DNA of 10,506 nucleotides from an uncultured Wenzhouxiangella sp. (lineage in GTDB: Bacteria > Pseudomonadota > Gammaproteobacteria > Xanthomonadales > Wenzhouxiangellaceae), in NCBI GenBank assembly GCA_937876395.1, contig CALEIM010000112.1, positions 1 through 10,506 of the forward strand, read 5' to 3'. Shown here in pieces: positions 1 through 6,210 of this stretch (its first letter is position 1; the number at the start of each line of letters is the position of its first letter). Both the position numbers and the translations under genes were made by a program. The notes under the pieces are model-generated. The model did no database searches, was not told the origin of the DNA, and saw only the letters and a program-made list of their open reading frames with translations.

Positions 1-54
1 CAATTCATTCAAGCCGACGCCGCTTCGCGGCGCGGCTTAATTCAGGCGTTAGGC
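1..54 (+). repeat. attC integron recombination site, left end cut off by window
   Basis: This is the folded recombination site recognised by an integron integrase (IntI). The sequence shows two nested inverted repeats: AAGCCG (11-16) pairs with CGGCTT (33-38) and CGCCGC (18-23) pairs with GCGGCG (27-32), around a TTC loop (24-26). A17 is left unpaired, as expected for an extrahelical base. The R' core GTTAGGC (48-54) fits GTTRRRY, with the strand exchange point between G48 and T49. The partner R'' box (RYYYAAC) should begin just before position 1; the first C here may be its last base. The layout resembles the roughly 60-base attC sites of aadA-type cassettes. It closes a preceding cassette that lies outside the window and opens the VOC cassette. 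Cassette orientation puts the integrase to the left. Confidence 0.9.
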
Positions 55-57
55 CTC

Positions 58-63
58 AGGAGG
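58..63 (+). promoter_or_regulatory. Shine-Dalgarno site of the VOC cassette gene
   Basis: A perfect AGGAGG lies five bases before the ATG at 69 and four bases after the attC core. The cassette therefore has almost no leader and no room for its own promoter. Transcription would have to come from an upstream integron promoter or a neighbouring cassette. This site fixes the start codon at 69. Confidence 0.85.
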
Positions 64-68
64 CAGCT

Positions 69-428
69 ATGCCGCGACATGAGAAGATCAACTACGTTGA
101 GTATCCGTCGCGCGACCTTACGGAGACGAAGCGCTTCTTTGAGCGGGCGTTCGGTTGGGCGTTCGAGGATTACGGTCCCGACTACGCCGCATTCTCCGAT
201 CAGGGGTTAGACGGCGGCTTCTTCAGGTCTGACCTGGCGGCCCGTACCGAAACCGGAAGCGCTCTCATCGTTCTCTACAGCGAAGACCTGGAAGGGACGC
301 TGGGCAGGGTTGAGGCTGCCGGCGGCAAGGTGATAAAGCCGATTTTCAGCTTTCCCGGTGGACGCAGGTTTCACTTCGTCGAGCCCGGTGGAAATGAGAT
401 GGCTGTGTGGTCAAAGCCTGAGGATTGA
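69..428 (+). CDS. VOC family (glyoxalase/bleomycin-resistance-like) protein, integron cassette gene
   Basis: This encodes a 119-residue protein of the vicinal oxygen chelate superfamily, whose members are small metal-binding enzymes or ligand-sequestering proteins made of two beta-alpha-beta-beta-beta modules. The first module begins at INYVEYP (7-13) and continues with an FF..AFGW helix (23-30). The second covers the ALIVLY strand (65-70), a helix with a VEAAGG turn (81-86), and the FHFVEPGGNE strand-loop (101-110). Glu11, His102 and Glu110 sit where VOC proteins often place metal ligands, but I cannot confirm metal binding. The length is typical of single-domain members. The gene directly follows an attC core and has a strong ribosome binding site, as mobile cassette genes do. 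The substrate is unknown. Similar VOC proteins are, from memory, common cargo in environmental integrons. Antibiotic resistance is possible but unsupported. Confidence 0.85.
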   Translation: MPRHEKINYVEYPSRDLTETKRFFERAFGWAFEDYGPDYAAFSDQGLDGGFFRSDLAARTETGSALIVLYSEDLEGTLGRVEAAGGKVIKPIFSFPGGRRFHFVEPGGNEMAVWSKPED

Positions 429-625
429 AATACTTACAGATCGGCATGGCCGAAACTTCCGGTTGTATTGCAGTCTGGTTTTATGCAGACAATCAATAAA
501 CTGTGTTGATCTGCAAAATCTGCGGTTTCATCAGTTTTGAGTGGAGCATTGGCTGAGGTACGTACGTCATCAGGCGACACCTTGAAGACATAGGAAGTCG
601 GCCATCTTGCCGGTGCCGGCAGCGA
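429..625. other. Non-coding spacer between VOC cassette and alkB, no attC found
   Basis: These 197 bases separate two convergent genes and look less GC-rich than the flanking genes. I searched for a GTTRRRY core with a matching RYYYAAC box on either strand and found none, so the VOC cassette has no recognisable attC on its right side. A short imperfect hairpin is present (GTCTG/CAGAC near 473-490), and there is a GTACGTAC palindrome near 558-565. Neither has a T-tract that would make it a convincing terminator. I see no gene here. Confidence 0.6.
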
Positions 626-1282
626 TCACCCCGCGCGCCGGAAAGTCAGGTTGATGCGCTGTTGGCCGAGCAGAGGGTCTTCCGCTTCGCCCAGCGGGGC
701 GATGCCGTGGTAGCGCAGGCGGTCGGGGCCGCCCCAGACCAGCACGTCGCCGTGCTCAAGCAGCAGTCGCCTGACTTTGTCTGCACGTTTGAACCCGCCC
801 CACAAAAAGGTCGCCGGCAGGCCCAAGGAAAAGGACACCACCGGGTGGGCGAGATCTTTTTCGTCCTTGTCCTGGTGCAGTGACAGCCTGGTTCCGGGGC
901 GGTAGCGGTTGATCAGGCAGGCGTCGGGGCGATAGTCAGGAAAGCCGGCGGCTTCGGCCGCTGAACGGGCCAGAGCGGCGAACAGCTCGGGCATCGGCGG
1001 CCATGGGCGGCCGGTTTGCGGATCGTGCCGGCTGTAGCGGTAGCCGCGATGGTCGGATATCCAACCGAGTTCGCCGCAGGATGTCATTGACACCGACATC
1101 GGGTAGCCGCCGGGGGTGATCAGGTGGCGGAAGGGCGAATTTCGGGAAATCTGACGAACAGTTTCGATTATGCCGGCACAATGGGCTGCCAGCCGCCCCT
1201 TGAACAGTACGGCGCCCTCGGCAATCCGTTCGCTGGAACCTGGAGCGTCTGCGCTGTCGAAAAGTTGACCGGATACGGACAT
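626..1282 (-). CDS. alkB: AlkB, DNA oxidative demethylase
   Basis: This is a 2-oxoglutarate/Fe(II) dioxygenase that repairs alkylated bases such as 1-methyladenine and 3-methylcytosine by oxidative demethylation. The 218-residue product is close in length to E. coli AlkB (216). It carries the conserved TPGGYPMSV loop (56-64), DPQTG.PWP.MP (87-98) and PDACLINRY (119-127). The iron ligands are His136 and Asp138 in LHQDKDE, plus His192 in RYHGI. Arg209 and Arg215 in QQRINLTFRR match the 2-oxoglutarate- and substrate-contacting arginines of E. coli. The start at 1282 keeps the short N-terminal segment with a Leu-Phe pair seen in E. coli; no clear Shine-Dalgarno precedes it. The divergent hydrolase starts 12 bases away, so the alkB promoter must lie inside that gene's signal-peptide region. 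No Ada box was recognised. Confidence 0.97.
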   Translation of the reverse strand: MSVSGQLFDSADAPGSSERIAEGAVLFKGRLAAHCAGIIETVRQISRNSPFRHLITPGGYPMSVSMTSCGELGWISDHRGYRYSRHDPQTGRPWPPMPELFAALARSAAEAAGFPDYRPDACLINRYRPGTRLSLHQDKDEKDLAHPVVSFSLGLPATFLWGGFKRADKVRRLLLEHGDVLVWGGPDRLRYHGIAPLGEAEDPLLGQQRINLTFRRAG

Positions 1283-1294
1283 GATGATGACGTG

Positions 1295-2290
1295 ATGAAA
1301 CTCTGTGCCTGCCTGACATCAATTTTAGCCCTGCTGCTGTGCGGCCTGCTGCAGGCCGCGCCGATTTCGCCTGCTGAGCGCGACGCGGTTGTCGAGCGGG
1401 CCGACTCCCTTCAACGGCTGCACAGCCTGCTGGTGCTGCACGACGGCGAGGCACTGATTGAGCATGTGCGTCGCGGTCCGGGACTTTCAGAGCCGGTCAA
1501 TCTCAAATCTCTGTCGAAAACGATTCTTTCCGCGCTGGTCGGGATTGCCATCGAACGCGGCCTGATTGAGAGCGTGGACCAGCCGCTGGTGGAGCTGCTC
1601 GGCGAGCAACGCCCGCAGGGGCTTGCGGCCGCGGCTGAGCGGATCAGCTTCGGCCATGCCTTGTCCTTGCAAACCGGGCTGCGCAGCACGTCAGGACGTT
1701 ATTACGGCGCCTGGGTGCAAAGTGACAACTGGGTGGAACACGCGCTGACCCGGCCGATGGTTGCTGATCCGGGTGAGCGCATGATCTATTCGACCGGCTC
1801 GACGCATCTGGCCGGGGCGGCGCTGGTCGAGGCCAGCGGACAAACGCTGCTGGATCTGGCCCGTGAATGGCTGGGTGAGCCGCTCAATATTCGCATTCCC
1901 GACTGGATGAGCGATCCGCAGGGTATTCATTTTGGCGGCAATGAAATGCATCTGAGTCCGCGTGCTCTGGCGCGTTTTGGAGAAGCTTACCGGCTGGGTG
2001 GCGTGGTCGACGGTCAGCGCGTCATTCCGGCCGACTGGATTGACACTTCGTGGACGCCACGCGGGCGTTCGCCGTGGAGCGGGGATGACTACGGCTACGG
2101 CTGGTTCATCGATCGCATTGGCGGTCAGCGCGCCTATTACGGACGCGGCTACGGCGGGCAGGGTCTGTTCGTTATCCCTGATGCGGCCTTGACGGTAGTG
2201 ATTATTTCTGACCCGACGCCGCCGTCAAGCGGCAGCCGTTTTTCTGGCGTCAAGCGGCTGGTGGCCGAGATTGTGGAGCTCGTCGATTAA
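1295..2290 (+). CDS. Secreted serine hydrolase, beta-lactamase/6-aminohexanoate-dimer hydrolase family
   Basis: This encodes a 331-residue enzyme of the class C beta-lactamase fold (DUF/COG group that includes EstB- and NylB-like esterases and amidases). Residues 1-22 form a Sec signal peptide: a Lys, a leucine/alanine-rich core and a probable cut after LLQAA. The Cys at 16 lacks a proper lipobox. The catalytic SxxK is S72-L-S-K75. The second motif is Y165-S-T167 rather than the usual YxN. The C-terminal GYGGQ (285-289) sits where the KTG/HxG motif lies and is typical of NylB-like hydrolases. The start was chosen for the signal peptide. Longer in-frame starts back to 1124 would run through alkB on the opposite strand and hide the signal. 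The stop overlaps that of hemF. It is probably periplasmic; the substrate cannot be told, and true beta-lactamase activity is unlikely. Confidence 0.88.
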   Translation: MKLCACLTSILALLLCGLLQAAPISPAERDAVVERADSLQRLHSLLVLHDGEALIEHVRRGPGLSEPVNLKSLSKTILSALVGIAIERGLIESVDQPLVELLGEQRPQGLAAAAERISFGHALSLQTGLRSTSGRYYGAWVQSDNWVEHALTRPMVADPGERMIYSTGSTHLAGAALVEASGQTLLDLAREWLGEPLNIRIPDWMSDPQGIHFGGNEMHLSPRALARFGEAYRLGGVVDGQRVIPADWIDTSWTPRGRSPWSGDDYGYGWFIDRIGGQRAYYGRGYGGQGLFVIPDAALTVVIISDPTPPSSGSRFSGVKRLVAEIVELVD

Positions 2291-3198
2291 ACCCAGTCGC
2301 GCGGCTGGAGGTAGTCGTTCAGCCGGGCTTCGGCCGATTCCGGTTCGGGCTGCCAGTCATAATGCCAGTGGGCCACGGCGGGCAGGCTCATCAGGATGGA
2401 TTCGGTTCGTCCGCCCGATTGCAGGCCAAACAGGGTGCCGCGGTCGTAGACCAGATTGAATTCAACGTAGCGCCCGCGCCGGTAGCGCTGGAAATCGATC
2501 TCGCGCTGGCCGTAGTTTAGCTGCTTGCGTTTCTCGACGATGGGCCGGTAGGCGGCCAGGTAGCCGTCGCCTACGGCGCGCATATAGGCAAAGCAGCGTT
2601 CAAAGCCCCAGTCGTTGAGATCATCAAAAAACAGGCCGCCGATGCCGCGGGTTTCCTGACGATGCTTCAGATAGAAATAGTCGTCGCACCAGCGCTTGTG
2701 TTCAGCATAGACCTGCTCGCCGAAGGGCGCACACAGGTCGTGGGCGGTCTGGTGCCAGTAGCGGCAGTCTTCGTCAAACGGATAGTAGGGGGTGAGATCA
2801 AATCCGCCGCCGAACCACCAGATTGGCGCCTCGCCTTTCTTTTCGGCGGTGAACAGGCGCACATTGGCGTGGCTGGTCGGCACATGGGGATTGACCGGGT
2901 GCATGACCACCGAAACGCCCATCGCCTGAAAGCGGCGTCCGGCCAGCTCGGGACGGCTGGCGCTGGCCGCCGGCGGCAGTTCACTGCCGTGAACGTGGGA
3001 AAAGTTGACTCCGCCTTTCTCGAATACCTTGCCGTTCTGGATGACTCGGGTTCGGCCGCCACCGCCTTCGGGCCGCTGCCAGGCATCTTCCTGAAAGCGG
3101 GCTGCCGTATCGCTGGCTTCGAAGGCGTTGCACAGGCGATCCTGAAGCTCAAGCAGATAGCTTTTGACGCTGTCGACGTCGATATTCCGGGTTGTCAT
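2287..3198 (-). CDS. hemF: HemF, oxygen-dependent coproporphyrinogen III oxidase
   Basis: This cytoplasmic enzyme decarboxylates two propionates of coproporphyrinogen III to give protoporphyrinogen IX, using O2, in haem synthesis. The 303-residue product matches E. coli HemF (299) along its whole length. It shows EDAWQRPEGGGGRTRV (37-52), GVNFSHVHG (63-71), WWFGGGFDLTPYY (127-139), GIGGLFFDDLN (185-195) and RGRYVEFNLVYDRGT (241-255). His100, His110, His149 and His179 correspond to the conserved metal-binding or catalytic histidines, and Ser96 and the NVR at 112-114 to substrate contacts. The start codon is five bases after the topA stop and no Shine-Dalgarno is visible, which suggests coupling to topA translation. 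Its last codons share a TTAA with the convergent hydrolase. Its presence implies oxygen-dependent haem synthesis. Confidence 0.98.
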   Translation of the reverse strand: MTTRNIDVDSVKSYLLELQDRLCNAFEASDTAARFQEDAWQRPEGGGGRTRVIQNGKVFEKGGVNFSHVHGSELPPAASASRPELAGRRFQAMGVSVVMHPVNPHVPTSHANVRLFTAEKKGEAPIWWFGGGFDLTPYYPFDEDCRYWHQTAHDLCAPFGEQVYAEHKRWCDDYFYLKHRQETRGIGGLFFDDLNDWGFERCFAYMRAVGDGYLAAYRPIVEKRKQLNYGQREIDFQRYRRGRYVEFNLVYDRGTLFGLQSGGRTESILMSLPAVAHWHYDWQPEPESAEARLNDYLQPRDWV

Positions 3199-3203
3199 AA
3201 GTA

Positions 3204-5615
3204 TTAGTTGCTGACCGCCTTCTTTTTGGCTTTTTTCTTTGCGGCTTTCTTTTTAGACGCCTTCTTTTTTCCCGCCTTTTTCTTCGCCGCCTTCTTCTTT
3301 GCGGCTTTCTTGTTGCCGGCTTTTTTCTTGCCGAACTTGCCGCGGCTGCCCTTGGGCGGGGCTTCGGCCAGCATTTTCTGGCATTCGGCCAGACTCAGGC
3401 TTTCGGGCTCCTGGTCCTTGGGCACGCTGGCGTTGCGCTTGCCGTCGGTCACGAACGGTCCGTAGCGGCCCTTGAGCACCTGGATGCCTTCGGCGGCGAA
3501 GTCCTGGATGATGCGCTCTTTCATGCGCTGCTTGTGTTCGGCCACCAGCTCCAACGCCTGCTCCAGGGTGACCTCGTGCGGGTCGTGCTCCTTGAGCGAG
3601 ACGAAATTGCGCTGGCCGTAGCGGATATAGGGGCCGAATCGACCGATGTTGGCCTGCACCGGTTCACCTTCGACAGTTTCACCGAGATTGCGCGGCAGCT
3701 TGAACAGCTCAAGCGCTTCTTCAAGCGTGATCTTGTCCATTTTCTGGCCTGGGCGCAGGCCGGCAAACAGCGGTTTGTCCTCGTCCTCGGCCGCGCCAAT
3801 CTGGGCAAACGGCCCAAAGCGTCCCAGGCGCACAATCACCGGTTTGCCGGTTTTGGGGTCGGTGCCAAGCTCGCGCGCCTGCTGGGCTTCCTTGCGGCTG
3901 ACCGTTTCTTCTTTCTCCCGGACTCGGTCGATGAACGGCTGCCAGAACTCTTCAAGTAGCGGCACCCATTCATTCTCGCCGCGCGAGATCGCGTCGAGTT
4001 CGTCTTCGAGCCGGGCGGTAAAGTCATAGTCGACGTAGCGGTCGAAGTGCTTGGCCAGGAATTTGGCCACCACCAGACCGGTGGAAGTCGGGGTGAAACG
4101 GCGGTTCTCCAGCTCGACGTATTCGCGGCTTTGAAGCGTCTGGATGATCGATGCGTAGGTTGACGGCCGACCGATGCCGTAGTCTTCCAGGGCCTTGACC
4201 AGAGAGGCTTCGGAGTAGCGCGGCGGCGGCTCGGTGAAGTGCTGTTCGGGGCGAATGGCGATCAGCGGAATGGCATCGCCTTCGTTGATTTCGGGCAGGC
4301 GGGTGTCGGCTTCGGCACGGGCATCCTGATAGACCTTCAGAAAGCCCGGCTCAATCAGAGTCGAGCCTGCGGCGCGGAAGGTGGCGTCGCCGACGTCGAA
4401 TTCGGCGCTGACCGTGTCGTAGACGGCCGGGACCATCTGGCTGGCGACCGCGCGATTCCAGATCAGCTCGTAGAGCCGGTATTGCTCATCGTTGAGATGG
4501 TTGCGAACCTTGATTGGCGTGAGCTTTGCGGAAGTCGGCCGGATGGCTTCGTGAGCCTCCTGGGCGTTCTTCGATTTGGACTGGTAGAAATTAGGTTTTT
4601 CCGGAACCCGCGTGGCGCCAAATTCAGCCGCGATCGTTTGGCGAATTTCATTGATTGCGTCACCGGCCAACGACACCGAGTCGGTTCGCATGTAGGTGAT
4701 CAGGCCTTCGCTGCCGCTGCCGGTGTCGATGCCTTCGTAGAGCTGCTGGGCGATGCGCATGGTGCGCTGAGTGGTGAAGCGCAAGCGGCGCGCGGCCTCC
4801 TGCTGCAAGGTCGAGGTGATGAACGGCGGCTGCGGCCGGCGTCGACGCTGGCTTTTCTTGACCCGGGCGACCTGGAAGCGACCGTCAGCGGCCTGCTCGA
4901 TCTTGACCTTCAGTTCGCTGGCCTGGGGCTCGTTGCTGATATCGAACTGGTCCAGCTTGTTGCCGTCAAGGCGCACCAGGTTGGCACTGAATGCCGCGTC
5001 CTCATCGGCGCCCAGATCGGCCTCGATGGTCCAGTATTCGCGGGCTGTGAACTGCTCGATTTCCTCTTCGCGCTCGACGATCATTCTCAGCGCCGGAGAC
5101 TGAACCCGGCCCGCCGACAGGCCGCGGCGCACCTTTTTCCACAACAGCGGCGAGAGATTGAAGCCGACCAGGTAGTCGAGCGCGCGGCGCGCCTGCTGGG
5201 CATCCACCAGCGGTTCGGCCAGGTCGCGCGGCTGGGCAAGCGCATTTTTGATTGCTCGTTCGGTGATTTCGGAAAACACCACGCGCTTGATTGGCTTGTC
5301 GGAGTTGATCCCGCGCTGTTTGAGGATTTCGGCAATGTGCCAGGAAATCGCTTCACCTTCGCGGTCAAGGTCAGTGGCCAGGTAGATCGCATCGGCTTTT
5401 TTGGCAGCCGCAACGATCTTGTCGACGTGCTTTTTGTTGCGCTCGATGATGTCGTAGTGCATGGCGAAACCCTGCTCGGGATTCACCGCGCCTTCTTTTG
5501 GCACCAGATCGCGGACGTGACCATAGGAGGCAAGCACCTGGAAATCGGGGCCCAGGTACTTGTTGATGGTGGTCGCCTTGGCCGGCGATTCGACAATCAG
5601 CAGATTTTTAGACAT
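3204..5615 (-). CDS. topA: TopA, DNA topoisomerase I (type IA), zinc-free with basic tail
   Basis: This enzyme relaxes negative supercoils by cutting one DNA strand through a 5'-phosphotyrosine and passing the other. The 803-residue protein begins with the Toprim domain: Glu9 in IVESPAKA and the TDLDREGE acidic triad at Asp82, Asp84 and Glu86. The catalytic Tyr308 lies in GLITYMRTDS, with Arg310 two residues on. QSPALRMIVERE (172-183) and GIGRPSTYA (480-488) are further family blocks. The C-terminal half carries three topoisomerase C-terminal repeats marked by GRFGPF (598-603), GRFGPY (658-663) and GRYGPF (717-722). The protein has a single cysteine (744), so the zinc-ribbon domains of E. coli TopA (865 residues) are absent. 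They are replaced by a Lys/Ala-rich tail (760-800). The smg-topA gap of 118 bases leaves room for a separate promoter. Confidence 0.98.
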   Translation of the reverse strand: MSKNLLIVESPAKATTINKYLGPDFQVLASYGHVRDLVPKEGAVNPEQGFAMHYDIIERNKKHVDKIVAAAKKADAIYLATDLDREGEAISWHIAEILKQRGINSDKPIKRVVFSEITERAIKNALAQPRDLAEPLVDAQQARRALDYLVGFNLSPLLWKKVRRGLSAGRVQSPALRMIVEREEEIEQFTAREYWTIEADLGADEDAAFSANLVRLDGNKLDQFDISNEPQASELKVKIEQAADGRFQVARVKKSQRRRRPQPPFITSTLQQEAARRLRFTTQRTMRIAQQLYEGIDTGSGSEGLITYMRTDSVSLAGDAINEIRQTIAAEFGATRVPEKPNFYQSKSKNAQEAHEAIRPTSAKLTPIKVRNHLNDEQYRLYELIWNRAVASQMVPAVYDTVSAEFDVGDATFRAAGSTLIEPGFLKVYQDARAEADTRLPEINEGDAIPLIAIRPEQHFTEPPPRYSEASLVKALEDYGIGRPSTYASIIQTLQSREYVELENRRFTPTSTGLVVAKFLAKHFDRYVDYDFTARLEDELDAISRGENEWVPLLEEFWQPFIDRVREKEETVSRKEAQQARELGTDPKTGKPVIVRLGRFGPFAQIGAAEDEDKPLFAGLRPGQKMDKITLEEALELFKLPRNLGETVEGEPVQANIGRFGPYIRYGQRNFVSLKEHDPHEVTLEQALELVAEHKQRMKERIIQDFAAEGIQVLKGRYGPFVTDGKRNASVPKDQEPESLSLAECQKMLAEAPPKGSRGKFGKKKAGNKKAAKKKAAKKKAGKKKASKKKAAKKKAKKKAVSN
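3216..3338 (-). repeat. topA: Low-complexity repeats encoding the lysine/alanine tail of TopA
   Basis: This stretch encodes residues 760-800 of TopA as imperfect five-residue units of the type AAKKK/AGKKK/ASKKK, resembling histone H1 tails. The coding strand is strongly purine-rich (A and G), so the plus strand reads as runs of T and C with repeated GCGGCTTTCTT blocks. Basic tails of this kind in zinc-free TopA proteins, for example in actinobacteria, help DNA binding and processive relaxation; the same role here is inferred. Such repeats can gain or lose units by slippage. Confidence 0.8.
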
Positions 5616-5733
5616 GGAAACCTGTTTTTTTTGGGCTGCGGGTGCCGGCGAGTTCAGCCGAGCGCCGGACCCTCACCAGAAAAAGCAGGGTACGCGCAGC
5701 GAGCCGTGCCTGCAAATGCAAGGCTGTATGCAC
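5616..5733 (-). promoter_or_regulatory. smg-topA intergenic region, possible topA promoter region
   Basis: This is the longest gap inside the minus-strand gene cluster (118 bases). It could hold a topA promoter, since topA usually has its own control. On the minus strand TTGCAG and TACCCT are 17 bases apart, but both match sigma-70 boxes poorly, so I do not call a promoter position. A run of eight A lies shortly before the topA start. I see no convincing terminator hairpin for smg. Confidence 0.3.
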
Positions 5734-6210
5734 TCAATGGCGGTACGCCCCCTCTTCATCGAACATCAGATCTTCCATCCAGGCATAGTTCGCTTCCTGG
5801 CCCGGCTGGTTGAACAGGATCATCAGTATGACCCACTTGACGTCGTCGAGGTTGATGTCTTCATTTTCGAGTGCCGCCAGACGGTCAATGACCATTTCGC
5901 GGCGCAGCGGATCGAGCACACCGACGTTCTCCAGGTAGAGAATGAAGCCGCGGGCCTCGACGTCCAGGCGCTGGCTCTCCCCTTCGGTGAAAACGCGGAT
6001 CGGCTTGTTTTCATGCCCGCCCAGCTCCGGCAGCTTGCGCTGCTCGGCCAGGCCGTCGAGCCAGGCAAAGGCGTGGTCGATCTCGACGTTGGAAAACCCG
6101 GCCTCTTCCAGGCTGTCACTCAGGGATGCGCGGTCGGGCTCTGCTTCCGGCTCTTCGTAAATATAGTTCTCGAACAGGTACATCAGCAGGTCGAGCACGT
6201 TTTCCTTCAT
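5734..6210 (-). CDS. smg: Smg family protein (DUF494)
   Basis: This 158-residue acidic protein belongs to the Smg/DUF494 family, nearly the same length as E. coli Smg (157). Family blocks visible are VLDLLMYLFENYI at the start (5-17), RVFTEGESQRLD.EARGF (72-89), and the strongly conserved LDDVKWVILMILFNQPG (121-137). There is no signal peptide or membrane segment, so it should be cytoplasmic. The biochemical role is unknown; the gene is kept next to dprA in many gammaproteobacteria. Its ATG follows the dprA stop directly (TGAATG), with the ribosome binding site inside the last dprA codons. The two genes are thus very probably co-transcribed and translationally coupled. Confidence 0.95.
   Translation of the reverse strand: MKENVLDLLMYLFENYIYEEPEAEPDRASLSDSLEEAGFSNVEIDHAFAWLDGLAEQRKLPELGGHENKPIRVFTEGESQRLDVEARGFILYLENVGVLDPLRREMVIDRLAALENEDINLDDVKWVILMILFNQPGQEANYAWMEDLMFDEEGAYRH

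Noticed and set aside
608..622. GCCGG/CCGGC hairpin just after alkB as a terminator
   Set aside because: The loop would have only two bases, and no T-run follows on the minus strand.
1265..1292. TTGACC followed by CATGAT as a promoter for the hydrolase
   Set aside because: The two boxes are only nine bases apart, too close for sigma-70 spacing.
1124..1294. N-terminal extension of the serine hydrolase from a GTG at 1124
   Set aside because: It would lie wholly antisense to alkB and bury a clear signal peptide that begins at 1295.
936..1454. A minus-strand open frame overlapping alkB in another frame
   Set aside because: Arg/Pro/Ala-rich shadow of alkB without any motif.
3216..3338. Repeat tract considered as a CRISPR or other non-coding repeat array
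   Set aside because: The units are short, imperfect and in frame with TopA, and they encode its basic tail.
4239..5813. A 524-codon open frame on the plus strand, antisense to topA
   Set aside because: It mirrors the conserved topA coding frame. The translation has no recognisable domain, and long antisense frames are common in GC-rich genes.
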